A DNA stretch of 64,000 bases from Arthrobacter sp. ISL-85 (GCF_018613675.1 NZ_JAGGPQ010000005.1:186001-250000); one strand, 5' to 3'. Shown: positions 35,112 through 44,474, counted from the stretch's first letter. The notes: generated by a model from the sequence alone, not told the origin. Numbers and translations are program-made.

Positions 35112-35843
35112 TCAGCGGGCGTAGCGGGCCACGAAGTTTTTCAGTACGGTCATGGGTTCGGTGACGGTGAACTGCCGCGCCGCCGCCATGAGTTCCTCTG
35201 CGGATTCCGGCGGAAAGTAGCCGGCGTGCCGGTAGATGTCGATCCGCGTCGCCAGCCCGTCGGCGTCCAGCTCGGGGTGGAACTGGGTGGCATAAAGATT
35301 GGTCCTGATGCGGAACATGTGGACCGGACAGGTGGCGGCCCGCGCCAGCAGCACGGCGTGCGGGGGCAGCGTTCTGACAGCTTCCTTGTGTCCGGTCAGG
35401 GCCGTGAAGGTTTGCGGCATGCCCTGCAGGATGGGGTCCTGCAGTCCGGCCTCCGTGAGTTCCACCTCCACCGCGCCCAGCGGTTCGCCGTAGGTCCGGT
35501 CGATCACGGCACCCTGATGGCTCCCGAGCGTGCCTACGCCGTAGCAGGCGCCAAGGAACGGGAAGTCGAGGTCCACCAGCTGGTCCAGGAGGGCTGACAA
35601 CTCCCGTTCCACCCGGTGCTGTACCGGGCTCTTGTGTTCCGGCGGGTCGCTGGAGGTAAACGGGCTGCCGCCCACGATGACGCCGGAGTACTTCGAAAGG
35701 TCCACTGTGGGCAGGGAAGCGGCCTCGAGCCGGACCCGGTGCAGCTCCCGTTCCTCCAGCCCGCCGTACCTCAGGTACGCGGCATACTCATCCTCGGCCG
35801 CGGCGTCTTCCGCGCGGGAGGCCAGGAGCAGGAAAGGCAGCAT
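35112..35843 (-). CDS. Class-I glutamine amidotransferase-like protein (GMP synthase GATase type)
   Basis: A 243-residue stand-alone amidotransferase. The nucleophile is in FLGACYGVGTLGS and the catalytic His in YATQFHPELD; oxyanion-loop GVIVGGSPF is present. Stand-alone proteins of this type (YfeJ/GuaA-N-like) hydrolyse glutamine or gamma-glutamyl compounds, but the acceptor is unknown. It starts at ATG 35843 and is the last gene of a minus-strand run after the biotin carboxylase and the NTF2-like protein, with a 75-nt gap. Confidence 0.85.
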   Translation of the reverse strand: MLPFLLLASRAEDAAAEDEYAAYLRYGGLEERELHRVRLEAASLPTVDLSKYSGVIVGGSPFTSSDPPEHKSPVQHRVERELSALLDQLVDLDFPFLGACYGVGTLGSHQGAVIDRTYGEPLGAVEVELTEAGLQDPILQGMPQTFTALTGHKEAVRTLPPHAVLLARAATCPVHMFRIRTNLYATQFHPELDADGLATRIDIYRHAGYFPPESAEELMAAARQFTVTEPMTVLKNFVARYAR

Positions 35844-35918
35844 GTGCTAAGTCTGCATCCTGCCGGCGCCGCCTGCCACCGACAGGTCAGGCAGCGCCTT
35901 TGCGGGGCGTGTTCCTGC

Positions 35919-36356
35919 TCAGGCTGTGTGCTGGCGCAGTGACCGCCGGGACTGGGGCCGGGCCGCAGGGTCCGCATGCCGGTGCACCAGCTTCCAGTAG
36001 CCCTCCTCGCGGCGGAAGATGCTGGTCACGCGCAGCGCGAACTCCTCCGTGGCGGCAGCTCCGTCAAGCCGGGCCCGGAAATGCTCGGTCTCCAGCAGGT
36101 AGGCGGTATCGCGGGCCGTGTAGGAGCTGACGGTATCGAAGCCCAGCATCTCGCCGTCGCTGAACTGCCGTGCCGCCTGGTCCAGCCGGGCCTCCACCTG
36201 GGCCCAGCCGCGGGCTATTCCGCCGAACGGGTTGGCCAGGGTGACGTCATCCAGCCGGGAGTACAGCTCCTTGACCGGCGCCGGGTTGCCCCGGGTGATC
36301 TCGGGAACCGCCTGGTGGTAGCGGTCCACTTCTTCCTGGAAACTTGGTGCGAGCAT
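35919..36356 (-). CDS. NTF2-like (SnoaL/DUF4440) protein
   Basis: A 145-residue single-domain cone fold. It has PVKELYSRLDDVTLANPFGG near the N-terminus, ETEHFRARLDG in the middle and RVTSIFRREEGYWKLVHRHAD near the end, the usual pattern of DUF4440/SnoaL-like proteins in which the last strand carries W-K-L-V-H-R-H. No catalytic role can be assigned. It starts 18 nt after the biotin carboxylase stop, so it is probably in that operon. Confidence 0.8.
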   Translation of the reverse strand: MLAPSFQEEVDRYHQAVPEITRGNPAPVKELYSRLDDVTLANPFGGIARGWAQVEARLDQAARQFSDGEMLGFDTVSSYTARDTAYLLETEHFRARLDGAAATEEFALRVTSIFRREEGYWKLVHRHADPAARPQSRRSLRQHTA

Positions 36357-36374
36357 GGCTGCCTGGACCGCTTT

Positions 36375-38186
36375 CTAGTCTTCGATGGTGGCGATGATGG
36401 CGCCCGCGGACACCGTTTCACCCGCCGTTGCCGTCAGGCCAGTGATGATGCCGGACCGGTGTGCGGTGAGGGGCTGCTCCATCTTCATGGCCTCAAGGAC
36501 CACTACCAGGTCGCCTTCGGACACCGCGTCCCCGTGCGCCACGGCCACCTTCACGATGGTTCCCTGCATGGGGGAGGTCAGCGCATTGCCCGTGGCGGCC
36601 GCAGGGCCGGCGGAGCGGGAGCGTTTCTTGGCCTTGCCAGGCTTTCCGGCTGAGGCTGATGCCGTCCCCGGCGTGCCCAAGGATGCGGGGAGGACCACTT
36701 CGAGGCGCTTGCCGCCCACCTCCACCACTACGCGCTGGCGCTCCTCGGCGGAGCCATCGGCGTCGGATGCGCTGTCCGGGGTCCAGGCGGGAAGGTTGTT
36801 GGTGAATTCGGTTTCGATCCAGCGCGTGTGGACCTTGAAGGGACCCTCAGCGGGCGCGAACGCGGGGTCGGAGACGACCGCGAGGTCGAACGGGATGACG
36901 GTGGGGATGCCCTCCACCACCATTTCCTCCAGGGCGCGGCGGGCACGCTGCAGCGCCTGGGGGCGGCTGGCGCCGGTGATGATGAGCTTGGACAGCATGG
37001 AGTCGAAGTTTCCGCTGATAACGTCGCCCTGTTCCACGCCCGAGTCCACCCGGACGCCCGGGCCGGTGGGGTTCTTCAGGACGCGGAGCGTGCCGGGGGC
37101 GGGCAGGAAGTTCCGGCCCGGGTCCTCGCCGGTGATGCGGAATTCGATGGAGTGACCGCGCACTTCGGGATCGCCGTAGCCCAGTTCCTCGCCGCGGGCC
37201 AGCCGGAACTGCTCGCGGACCAGGTCGATGCCGGTGACTTCCTCGGAGACGCAGTGCTCCACCTGCAGGCGGGTGTTGACCTCAAGGAAGGAGATGGTGC
37301 CGTCCTGGCCCACCAGGAATTCGCAGGTGCCCGCGCCGAGGTAGCCGGCCTCCTTCAGGATGGCTTTGGAGGATTCGTAGAGGCGGCGGTTCTGGTCCTC
37401 GGTGAGGAACGGTGCCGGGGCTTCCTCCACGAGTTTCTGGTTGCGGCGCTGGAGGGAGCAGTCGCGGGTGGAGACCACCACTACGTTGCCGTGGGCGTCG
37501 GCCAGGCACTGGGTTTCCACGTGCCGGGGGGCGTCCAGGAAGCGTTCGATGAAGCATTCGCCGCGGCCGAAGGCGGCGGTGGCCTCGCGGACCGCGGATT
37601 CGAAGAGTTCGGGAATCTCCTCCCGCGTGCGGGCAACCTTGATGCCGCGTCCGCCGCCGCCGAAGGCCGCCTTGATGGCTACGGGCAGGCCGTGCCGGTC
37701 CACAAAGTCCAGGATCTCCTCCGCGGACCCGACGGGGTCGGCGGTGCCGGGGACCAGGGGAGCGCCCACCTTTTCGGCGATGTGCCGGGCCTGGACCTTG
37801 TCGCCCAGGGCGGAGATGGCATCAGGGGAGGGGCCGATCCAGGTGATGCCGGCTTCGATCACGCGGGCGGCGAACCCGGCGTTCTCGGCCAGGAACCCGT
37901 AACCGGGGTGGATGGCGTCGGCGCCGGACTGGCGGGCGGCGTCGATGATCTTGTCCATGACCAAGTAGGACTCGGCGGCGGTGGTGCCGCCCAGGGCGAA
38001 GGCCTCGTCAGCGAGCCGGACATGCAGCGCGTCGCGGTCCGGGTCAGCGTAGACAGCCACGGAGGCGATGCCCTCGTCCCGGGCCGCCCGGATGATCCGC
38101 ACGGCGATTTCGCCGCGGTTGGCGATCAGCACCTTTGTGAGGCTCGGCTGCGTGGTTCCTGCGGACTGCTCCAAATTTGCTGACAA
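36375..38186 (-). CDS. Acyl-CoA carboxylase alpha subunit (biotin carboxylase + BCCP)
   Basis: A 603-residue AccA3-like subunit. The biotin carboxylase domain spans residues ~16-460: [23 protein letters not shown]-grasp loop [13 protein letters not shown], and [20 protein letters not shown]. An Ala/Ser/Lys-rich linker follows, and a biotinyl domain ends the protein with the lysine K568 in [11 protein letters not shown]. It starts at TTG 38186 with GGAGA 5-6 nt upstream. It would carboxylate biotin for an AccD-type carboxyltransferase; such a beta subunit, with epsilon, lies about 9 kb away, and BirA about 12 kb away. Confidence 0.95.
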   Translation of the reverse strand: MSANLEQSAGTTQPSLTKVLIANRGEIAVRIIRAARDEGIASVAVYADPDRDALHVRLADEAFALGGTTAAESYLVMDKIIDAARQSGADAIHPGYGFLAENAGFAARVIEAGITWIGPSPDAISALGDKVQARHIAEKVGAPLVPGTADPVGSAEEILDFVDRHGLPVAIKAAFGGGGRGIKVARTREEIPELFESAVREATAAFGRGECFIERFLDAPRHVETQCLADAHGNVVVVSTRDCSLQRRNQKLVEEAPAPFLTEDQNRRLYESSKAILKEAGYLGAGTCEFLVGQDGTISFLEVNTRLQVEHCVSEEVTGIDLVREQFRLARGEELGYGDPEVRGHSIEFRITGEDPGRNFLPAPGTLRVLKNPTGPGVRVDSGVEQGDVISGNFDSMLSKLIITGASRPQALQRARRALEEMVVEGIPTVIPFDLAVVSDPAFAPAEGPFKVHTRWIETEFTNNLPAWTPDSASDADGSAEERQRVVVEVGGKRLEVVLPASLGTPGTASASAGKPGKAKKRSRSAGPAAATGNALTSPMQGTIVKVAVAHGDAVSEGDLVVVLEAMKMEQPLTAHRSGIITGLTATAGETVSAGAIIATIED

Positions 38187-38292
38187 GGCGTCTCCTTCTT
38201 TCCTTCAGGGAGCCTAGCGCGGTTTTGAGGGTTCCGCCGATATTACTTGCGGAATCCGCGTGTAAACCGGCCCTCCTTTGTAGGGAAGCTAC

Positions 38293-38318
38293 AAGGGTGT
38301 CCGAAAAACGGCACCCTT
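38293..38318 (-). terminator. Hairpin terminator overlapping the maf stop codon
   Basis: AAGGGTG pairs with CACCCTT, with a continuing CCG/CGG inner stem and an A5/T5 loop. The hairpin overlaps the maf stop codon (TAA, 38317-38319 on the minus strand). Confidence 0.6.
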
Positions 38319-38961
38319 AACGCGGCGGCCAGAGGTCCGTGATGCGTATGTTGGCGGCAGCGAGCAGGCCGCGCAGCGTGGAGACGGACAGGCCGACGAC
38401 GGCGTGCGGGTCACCGTCGACCTTCCGGATGAAGGCCCCGCCCAGGCCGTCGATGGTGAAGGACCCGGCGCAGTGCAGCGGTTCACCGGTGGCGATGTAC
38501 GCATCGATTTCTGCCGGGTCCATCTCCAGGAAGGAAACTTCGGCGGAGGCCACCGCCCCGAGCGTGGCGCCCGAGCCGCGGCCGTCGGGGCCGTCGTCGT
38601 CCGTGTCCCTGCAGTCCACCAGCCAGTGCCCCGTGTGGAGCACGCCTGCGCTGCCGCTCATGCGGAGCATCCGTTCGCGGGCGACGTCGGCGGTATAGGG
38701 CTTGCCGTGCGCCTCGCCGTCGAACTCGAAGACCGAGTCGCAGCCGAGCACCAGGGCGCCCTCCGCCTCCGGAAGCGACGCCACGGCCTCGGCCTTGGCC
38801 CGGGCCAGCAGCAGCGCGGTGTCGTGGGGGTCGGTGACGCCGTACCGTGCCTGGACGGCGTCCTCGTCGACGTCGGACACCAGCACGGTGTGCCGGATGC
38901 CGGCCTCGGCCAGGAGCTTGGTGCGGGCGGGGGACTGGGAGGCGAGGATCAGATGGTGCAC
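38317..38961 (-). CDS. maf: Maf-like nucleotide pyrophosphatase
   Basis: A 214-residue Maf/HAM1-fold enzyme that hydrolyses non-canonical or pyrimidine nucleoside triphosphates. Signature LILASQSPARTKLLAEAG near the N-terminus, VLGCDSVFEFDGEAHGKP with the catalytic Asp region, and YIATGEPLHCAGSFTIDGLG. It starts at GTG 38961 with no ribosome site; a TAGGCT hexamer lies 6 nt upstream and overlaps the stop codon of the MMPL gene, so a leaderless transcript separate from the MMPL operon is likely. Confidence 0.93.
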   Translation of the reverse strand: MHHLILASQSPARTKLLAEAGIRHTVLVSDVDEDAVQARYGVTDPHDTALLLARAKAEAVASLPEAEGALVLGCDSVFEFDGEAHGKPYTADVARERMLRMSGSAGVLHTGHWLVDCRDTDDDGPDGRGSGATLGAVASAEVSFLEMDPAEIDAYIATGEPLHCAGSFTIDGLGGAFIRKVDGDPHAVVGLSVSTLRGLLAAANIRITDLWPPR

Positions 38962-38967
38962 GGCTTC

Positions 38968-38973
38968 AGCCTA
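38968..38973 (-). promoter_or_regulatory. Putative -10 box for leaderless maf mRNA
   Basis: TAGGCT on the minus strand, 6 nt before GTG 38961. Its first three bases are the TAG stop of the MMPL gene. Confidence 0.55.
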
Positions 38974-41493
38974 GTGGACCAGTTCGCTGGAAACCGGTGC
39001 CGCCTGGCCGCGGTTGAGCTTGGCGCCTTCCACATCCACGTCCGGCAGGATCCGGTCCAGCCACCGCGGCAGCCACCAGGACTTTTCGCCCAGCAGGTAC
39101 ATGACGGCCGGGACAATGGTCATGCGGACCACGAAGGCATCGAACAGCACGCCGAAGGCCATCGCGAAGCCCAATGGCCGGACCATGGTGAGGTGGCTGA
39201 AGATGAAGCCGGAGAACACGCTGACCATGATGATCGCGGCGGCGGTAACCACGGCCGCTGCATGCCGGAAGCCCACCCGCACCGCTTCCTTGGCCGAGGA
39301 TCCGTGCATGTAGGCCTCGCGCATGCCGGAGGCGATGAACACCTGGTAGTCCATGGCCAGGCCGAACAGCACGCCGATCAGGATGATGGGCAGGAAGCTC
39401 AGCACGGCACCGGGGTTGGCCACGTCGAAGACGTTCCCCAGCCACCCCCACTGGTACACGGCCACCACTGCGCCGAAGGCCGCGGACAGGGACAGCAGGA
39501 AGCCGCCCGTGGCCAGCAGCGGCACCACAATGGAACGGAACACCAGCAGCAGCAGGACCAGGGAAAGTCCGACGACGATCGCCAGGTAGGGCGGCAGGGC
39601 GTCACCGAGCTTGGTGGAGACGTCCACGTTGCCGGCGGTCTGCCCGGTCAAGCCCATGGCGACGCCGTAGTCGGACTGGATTTCACCGTTGAGGCCGCGG
39701 AGTTCGGAGACCACCTTGACGGTGCTGGCGCTGGCCGGACCTTCCTTGGGGATGACCTGGAACACGGCGGTGCGGCGGTCCTCGCTTAGCGCGACCGGCA
39801 CGGCTGCCACCACGTTGTCTACGGCGCGGAGCTTGTCCGCGATGTCGTACTGCAGCCTCTGTGCCTGGGCTGCGTCCAGGTTCGCGGGGAACTCGCCCAC
39901 GGCCACAATGGGTCCGGTCACGCCTTCGCCGAAGCTGCGCGCCGTGAGGTCGTAGGCCTGGTAGGCCTCGGATTCCACGGGCTCGGAGCCGCCGTCGGGC
40001 AGGGCAAGCTGCAGCTGGGTGGCGGGCAGGGCCAGGGTGCCCAGCAGGAGGACCCCTGCGATCAGCGCAAACCAAGGGTGCTTGGTGACCAGGCCGCCCC
40101 AGCCGCGGGTGCTGCGTTCGCGGTCCGTGGCGAGGTCGGCTGCCTCGTGGTCCGGTTCGGCATTGTGCGCCTCGGACTTCGCCCAGGCCCGCTTGGAGAT
40201 GATGCGGCGGCCAATCAGCGAGAGCATGGCGGGGGTCAGGGTGATGGCAACGAGGACCGCCACCGCCACCGTTCCCGCTGCAGCGAGGCCCATGACGGTG
40301 AGGAACGGCAGTCCGGGGACCACCAGGGCGGCCAGGGCGATGATCACGGTAAGGCCGGCGAAGACCACGGCGTTGCCGGACGTGCCGTTGGCCCGGGCCA
40401 CGGACTCCTCAGGGTCCATGCCGGCCAGGAGCTGGGTCCGGTGCCGGTTGACGATGAACAGGGAGTAGTCGATGCCGACGGCGAGGCCCAGCATGAGGGC
40501 CAGCATGGGGGAGATGGAGCTCATGTCGAACAGGCCGGAGAGCGCAAAGGTGATACCGACGCCCACGCCGACGCCCATGATGGCCATCAGCAGCGGCAGC
40601 CCGGCGGCGACCAACGTGCCCAGCATGAGGATCAGGACCAGTGCCGCGACGGCGATGCCTACGATCTCCGCCGTGCCGAACAGGGCCGAGATGTCCTCGG
40701 TGATTTCCTTGCTGGCGAAGGCCGTGACACCGGCCGAGGAGGTACCGTGCGCGATCTCCTGGACTTGCTTGCGCACCGCGGGCGCCAGCCCGTTGATGGA
40801 GGTCTTGAACTGCACCTGCGCCACAGCGGCCTTGTTGTCCTCCGAAACGAAGCGGATGGCCGAGGCCGCCTGGGCCTGGCGCTTGCCGAGTTCCAGCTTG
40901 GCTTTGTTCGCCGCCAGCTCCTGGGCGCCGGCGTCGAGCTTGGCCTGGCCGGCCGCCAGCGCTGCTTTCTGCTGGCCCAGCTGCGCCTCGATCAGTGCGG
41001 CCGGCGCCCCTGCCGCGGTGAGCTGCTGCTCGGCGGCCGCCAGCTGTGCCTTGCCGGCATCGAGTTGCGCCCGGGAGGCGTCAAGCTGTGCCTGGCCGGC
41101 CGCCAGCTGCTGCTCGCCGTCGGTGACGGCCTTGCCGGCCTGGTCCACCTGGGCCTGGGTGGCGAACGGATCCACCGTGCCGCGGACCTCGGGGAGGGCC
41201 TGGAGCTTCTTCAGCGCGTCCGTTACGGCCGCCCGGCTCCCGGCATTAAAGCCGCCGTCGGACGCTTCGAAAACAATCGTGGCGCTGCCGCCCGACGCCG
41301 ACGGCAAATCCTGCCTGAGCTTGTCCGCGATCCGCTGGGTCTCGGTCCCCGGAATCTGGAAGTTGTTGGACAGGGTGCCGTGGAAGGCTGCGGCAGAACC
41401 GCCCACTGCCACCAGCACGGCAAGCCACAGGGAGATGACCAGCCAGCGCCGGCGGTAGGAAAACTTGCCGAGGCGGTAGAGGAGGAGTGCCAT
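38971..41493 (-). CDS. MMPL/RND-family membrane exporter
   Basis: An 840-residue transporter with the RND-like double layout: one N-terminal helix, a large extracytoplasmic domain, about five helices, a second extracytoplasmic domain and a second helix bundle. Conserved MMPL segments are GLAVGIDYSLFIVNRHRTQL in the first bundle and VLFGLAMDYQVFIASGMREA in the second, each with the proton-relay Asp-Tyr pair. The first outer domain contains a long heptad-like stretch rich in QLDAGKAQLAAAEQQL repeats (coiled coil). It lies 18 nt after the TetR gene and is probably repressed by it. Substrate unknown: drug or lipid. Confidence 0.92.
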   Translation of the reverse strand: MALLLYRLGKFSYRRRWLVISLWLAVLVAVGGSAAAFHGTLSNNFQIPGTETQRIADKLRQDLPSASGGSATIVFEASDGGFNAGSRAAVTDALKKLQALPEVRGTVDPFATQAQVDQAGKAVTDGEQQLAAGQAQLDASRAQLDAGKAQLAAAEQQLTAAGAPAALIEAQLGQQKAALAAGQAKLDAGAQELAANKAKLELGKRQAQAASAIRFVSEDNKAAVAQVQFKTSINGLAPAVRKQVQEIAHGTSSAGVTAFASKEITEDISALFGTAEIVGIAVAALVLILMLGTLVAAGLPLLMAIMGVGVGVGITFALSGLFDMSSISPMLALMLGLAVGIDYSLFIVNRHRTQLLAGMDPEESVARANGTSGNAVVFAGLTVIIALAALVVPGLPFLTVMGLAAAGTVAVAVLVAITLTPAMLSLIGRRIISKRAWAKSEAHNAEPDHEAADLATDRERSTRGWGGLVTKHPWFALIAGVLLLGTLALPATQLQLALPDGGSEPVESEAYQAYDLTARSFGEGVTGPIVAVGEFPANLDAAQAQRLQYDIADKLRAVDNVVAAVPVALSEDRRTAVFQVIPKEGPASASTVKVVSELRGLNGEIQSDYGVAMGLTGQTAGNVDVSTKLGDALPPYLAIVVGLSLVLLLLVFRSIVVPLLATGGFLLSLSAAFGAVVAVYQWGWLGNVFDVANPGAVLSFLPIILIGVLFGLAMDYQVFIASGMREAYMHGSSAKEAVRVGFRHAAAVVTAAAIIMVSVFSGFIFSHLTMVRPLGFAMAFGVLFDAFVVRMTIVPAVMYLLGEKSWWLPRWLDRILPDVDVEGAKLNRGQAAPVSSELVH

Positions 41494-41511
41494 GCGGGAG
41501 AACCGATCTGA

Positions 41512-42189
41512 TCAGGAGGAACGGGTGGCGGATGGTGAAGCGGTGGTGTTGAAGCCGGCGCCCAGCAGGGCCATGGCGTCGATGAGCAGCTTGCGGAGTT
41601 CCGCCAGGGAGGCGGGTGACAGGTCCGGCCCACGCCGGTTGAACCAGACCTCCATGGCTGCCTTTCCGCAGGAGATGATGGAGCCGGCCAGGGCATGGAC
41701 GTAGAGCTCGTCCTGCGCGCCGGGAGTGCCGGCAAGGCGTTCGCGGGCGACGGTGAAGACCTGGGCCCGGCAGTGGTCCCACGCCTCGAGTTCTGTGTGT
41801 GACATCAGCGGACTCTGCTGGGTCAGCGTGAACAGTTCGGCCAGCGGTGCTATGGCCTTGGGGTCGGCCAGGGCCACCAGTGCTGCCTGGGCCGATTCCA
41901 GCATGGGTTCGTCGGCCGGGCGGAGCCGCAGCTGCTGGATGGCGTTGTCCAGGAAGCCGTGGACGATGGATGCCAGGGCGGCGTCAGTGCTGCCGAAGTA
42001 GTTGAAGAAGGTGCGGCGCGAGATTCCCGCGGCGTCGGCGATGTCCTCCACCGTGAAGTTTCCCGGGCCTTTGGAGCGCAGGAGTCCCAGTGCGGCATCC
42101 GTGATGGCCTGGCGGGTGGCGGCCTTGTTCAGCTCGCGCCGGGAAGGGACGGCAGGTTCAGGGTCCGGAGACGAAAAAGGGACTGGCAC
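41512..42189 (-). CDS. TetR-family transcriptional regulator
   Basis: A 225-residue repressor. N-terminal helix-turn-helix at about residues 20-65 (AITDAALGLLRSKGPGNFTV, IADAAGISRRTFFNYF); variable ligand-binding C-terminal domain. GTG 42189 is used without a ribosome site, 6 nt after TAGTGT, so the mRNA is probably leaderless. A 14-bp palindrome lies immediately upstream of that hexamer, in the position for autorepression. It probably controls itself and the downstream MMPL exporter, and perhaps the divergent secreted-protein gene. Confidence 0.92.
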   Translation of the reverse strand: MPVPFSSPDPEPAVPSRRELNKAATRQAITDAALGLLRSKGPGNFTVEDIADAAGISRRTFFNYFGSTDAALASIVHGFLDNAIQQLRLRPADEPMLESAQAALVALADPKAIAPLAELFTLTQQSPLMSHTELEAWDHCRAQVFTVARERLAGTPGAQDELYVHALAGSIISCGKAAMEVWFNRRGPDLSPASLAELRKLLIDAMALLGAGFNTTASPSATRSS

Positions 42190-42195
42190 GCACTT

Positions 42196-42201
42196 ACACT
42201 A
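42196..42201 (-). promoter_or_regulatory. Putative -10 box for leaderless tetR mRNA
   Basis: TAGTGT on the minus strand, 6 nt before GTG 42189. Confidence 0.55.
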
Positions 42202-42202
42202 C

Positions 42203-42230
42203 GTGCAAGTTTGCACGGTATGCAAGTTTC
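42203..42230. promoter_or_regulatory. TetR operator candidate
   Basis: A perfect palindrome GTGCAA-GT-TTGCAC at 42203-42216, followed after a 4-nt gap by a partial repeat TGCAAGTTT at 42221-42229. It lies between the -10 and -35 positions of the tetR promoter and 137 nt upstream of the divergent secreted-protein gene. Confidence 0.6.
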
Positions 42231-42353
42231 ATTCACAGGAGAACGAAAGGTTCCCAACAGCCATTCCCGAACCTGGCCGCGGATGCTTGGGATGTCCCGC
42301 CATGAGGCGTATGACCAGCAGCCGTCAGGTGACGGCGAATCAGGAGACAAGAA

Positions 42354-42917
42354 ATGACACGCACGAAGAAGATGACCCTGGGCCTGTCAGCCGCGGCGCT
42401 GGCACTCGGTGCAGGAATCGGAGTGGCCGGCATGGCCTCTGCCACCACCACGGCGCCCACTCCCACCCCCAGCTCGAGTTCCAGTGCCGCCACCGACGGC
42501 AACACCGGCACCGGCCACGACGGCATGGGCAGGCATGGCGGCCGCGGCGGACAAGGCATGGAGCAGGCGTCCGCACTGGCAGCGAAGCTCGGGGTGGACG
42601 AAGCCAAGGTGACCGACGCGCTGAAGGCCTTCCGCGATGCCAACAAACCCACCACTCCGCCCGCTGACGGCCAGAAGCCGGACCCCGCCGCCCGCGAGGC
42701 CGCGCTCGCCAAGTCCCTGGCTGCATCACTTGGCATTGATGAAGCAAAGGTGACGGCTGCCCTCCAGGAGATCCGCAGCGACGAGCAGTCCGAGCATGCT
42801 GCCGCGCTCAAGACGCGCCTCGACAAGGCTGTCATCGACGGAAAGCTGACGCAGGCGGAGGCCGACGCCGTGACCAAGGCGGTCCAGAACGGGGTGATTG
42901 GCGGCGGCCGCCGCTGA
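42354..42917 (+). CDS. Secreted protein with duplicated helical module
   Basis: A 187-residue exported protein of unknown function. A Sec-type signal peptide (MTRTKKMTLGLSAAALALG, Ala-rich core, likely cleavage near ASA-TTT, residue ~30) precedes a Thr/Ser/Pro linker and a Gly/His/Met-rich patch (GHDGMGRHGGRGGQGM) that could bind metal. Two related helical units follow: ALAAKLGVDEAKVTDALKAF and SLAASLGIDEAKVTAALQEI, then a helical tail. ATG 42354 follows AGGAGA. It is divergent from tetR and may share its operator. Confidence 0.75.
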   Translation: MTRTKKMTLGLSAAALALGAGIGVAGMASATTTAPTPTPSSSSSAATDGNTGTGHDGMGRHGGRGGQGMEQASALAAKLGVDEAKVTDALKAFRDANKPTTPPADGQKPDPAAREAALAKSLAASLGIDEAKVTAALQEIRSDEQSEHAAALKTRLDKAVIDGKLTQAEADAVTKAVQNGVIGGGRR

Positions 42918-42972
42918 CTGCTGCCCTCCCGCCAGGCGCCTGGTCCTGAATGACGCATTGTCCCTAATACAG

Positions 42973-43010
42973 AAAGACGTCCCCGGGAGGTTCTCCCGGG
43001 GACGTCTTTT
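42973..43010. terminator. Bidirectional rho-independent terminator
   Basis: A 17-bp perfect stem (42973-42989 with 42993-43009) with a 3-nt loop and flanking A and T runs, between the convergent secreted-protein gene and the symporter gene. Confidence 0.94.
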
Positions 43011-43025
43011 CTCTGCTGGTGGGCG

Positions 43026-44462
43026 CTACGCCCTTGCGTCCTGCAGTTCGCGGGGTGCGGTGTCCGCGGTGGTGCCGTCGGTGGCGGTTTCGCCGGCCAC
43101 GCTGTCATCCACGAACGGGGTGCCGTTGCGCGGCGCGTTGTACAGCGACTCGTCCAGGATGCCCTGGCGCTTGGCCACGATGGTGGGGACCAGGGCCTGG
43201 CCTGCGACGTTTACCGCGGTACGGCCCATGTCCAGGATCGGGTCGATGGCGAGCAGGAGTCCGACGCCGGCCAGCGGCAGTCCCAGCGTGGAGAGCGTCA
43301 GGGTGAGCATCACCACGGCGCCGGTAGTGCCGGCGGTGGCTGCTGATCCGAGGACCGAGACCAGGGCGATCAGCAGGTACTGGGTGAAGTCCAGCTGGAT
43401 GCCGAAGAACTGGGCCACGAAGATGGCCGAGACGGCGGGGTAGATCGCCGCGCAGCCGTCCATCTTGGTGGTGGCACCCAGCGGCACTGCGAAGGAAGCG
43501 TAGGCCCGGGGCACGCCCAGGCTGCGCTCAGTGACGCGCTGGGTCAGCGGCAGGGTTCCCACGGAGGAGCGGGACACGAAGGCCAGCTGGACGGCGGGCC
43601 ACACACCGGAGAAGTACTGCTTGATGGACAGGCCATGGCTGCGGATGAGGATAGGGTACACCACGAACAGCACCAGGACCAGGCCGGCGTAGATGGCCAC
43701 GGTGAACTTGCCCAGCGAACCGATGGTGTCCCAGCCGTAGACGGCAACGGCGTTGCCGATCAGGCCAACGGTGCCCAGCGGAGCGATGCGGATGATCCAC
43801 CAAAGGACCTTCTGGATCACGGCCAGGGCCGAAGCATTGAGGTTGAGGAACGGCTCTGCGGCCTTGCCCACCTTGAGCGCGGCCACGCCCACGGCAATGG
43901 CGATGACGAGGATCTGCAGGACATTGAAGCTGACGGAGGTGGTGACGGCGCCGGAATCGCCGACAGTGGAGCTGGCACCCAGGCCCAGGAAGTTCTTGGG
44001 GAAGAGGCCCACCAGGAAGGCCCACCAGTCACCGGACTTGCCGGCGTACTTGGCCTGCTGGGTGATGCCGGTGTTGGCGCCGGGCTGGAGCAGCACGCCG
44101 AGCCCCATCCCGATCAGTACGGCGATCAGGGACGTGATGGCAAACCACAGAAGGGTGTTCCATGCCAGCCTGGCGGCGTTGGATACCTGACGGAGATTGG
44201 AGATGGAGCTGACGACGGCGGTGAAAATCAGGGGGACGACGGCGGTCTGCAGCAGCGACACGTAGCTGGAGCCGATGGTCTGCAGCGTGGCGCCGAGGGC
44301 GTTGGGGTTGTCGTGGCTGCTGCCGGTGTACTTTGCCAGCAGGCCGAGGCCGAGGCCCACGATGAGGGCGGCGATGATCTGGAAGCCGAACGAGCCCGCC
44401 CACTTGGGCAGCTGGAATCCGGTCTTCCGTGCGGGAGAGGGGGTGCTTGTCTGAGTGCTCAC
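43026..44462 (-). CDS. Dicarboxylate/amino acid:cation symporter (DAACS/GltP family)
   Basis: A 478-residue SLC1-type symporter for glutamate, aspartate or C4-dicarboxylates. The serine-rich re-entrant loop appears as SRSSVGTLPL, followed by FAVPLGATTKMDGCAAIYP (the NMDGT-like motif reads KMDGC) and SAATAGTTGAVVML; LAIDPILDMGRTAVNVAGQ carries the conserved Asp/Arg/Asn of the substrate and cation site. GTG 44462 is preceded by TAGCTT at 6 nt and no ribosome site. A palindrome lies just upstream. Its last ~45 residues are an acidic/polar tail. Confidence 0.92.
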   Translation of the reverse strand: MSTQTSTPSPARKTGFQLPKWAGSFGFQIIAALIVGLGLGLLAKYTGSSHDNPNALGATLQTIGSSYVSLLQTAVVPLIFTAVVSSISNLRQVSNAARLAWNTLLWFAITSLIAVLIGMGLGVLLQPGANTGITQQAKYAGKSGDWWAFLVGLFPKNFLGLGASSTVGDSGAVTTSVSFNVLQILVIAIAVGVAALKVGKAAEPFLNLNASALAVIQKVLWWIIRIAPLGTVGLIGNAVAVYGWDTIGSLGKFTVAIYAGLVLVLFVVYPILIRSHGLSIKQYFSGVWPAVQLAFVSRSSVGTLPLTQRVTERSLGVPRAYASFAVPLGATTKMDGCAAIYPAVSAIFVAQFFGIQLDFTQYLLIALVSVLGSAATAGTTGAVVMLTLTLSTLGLPLAGVGLLLAIDPILDMGRTAVNVAGQALVPTIVAKRQGILDESLYNAPRNGTPFVDDSVAGETATDGTTADTAPRELQDARA

Positions 44463-44468
44463 CAGAAC

Positions 44469-44474
44469 AAGCTA
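44469..44474 (-). promoter_or_regulatory. Putative -10 box for leaderless symporter mRNA
   Basis: TAGCTT on the minus strand, 6 nt before GTG 44462. Confidence 0.55.
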
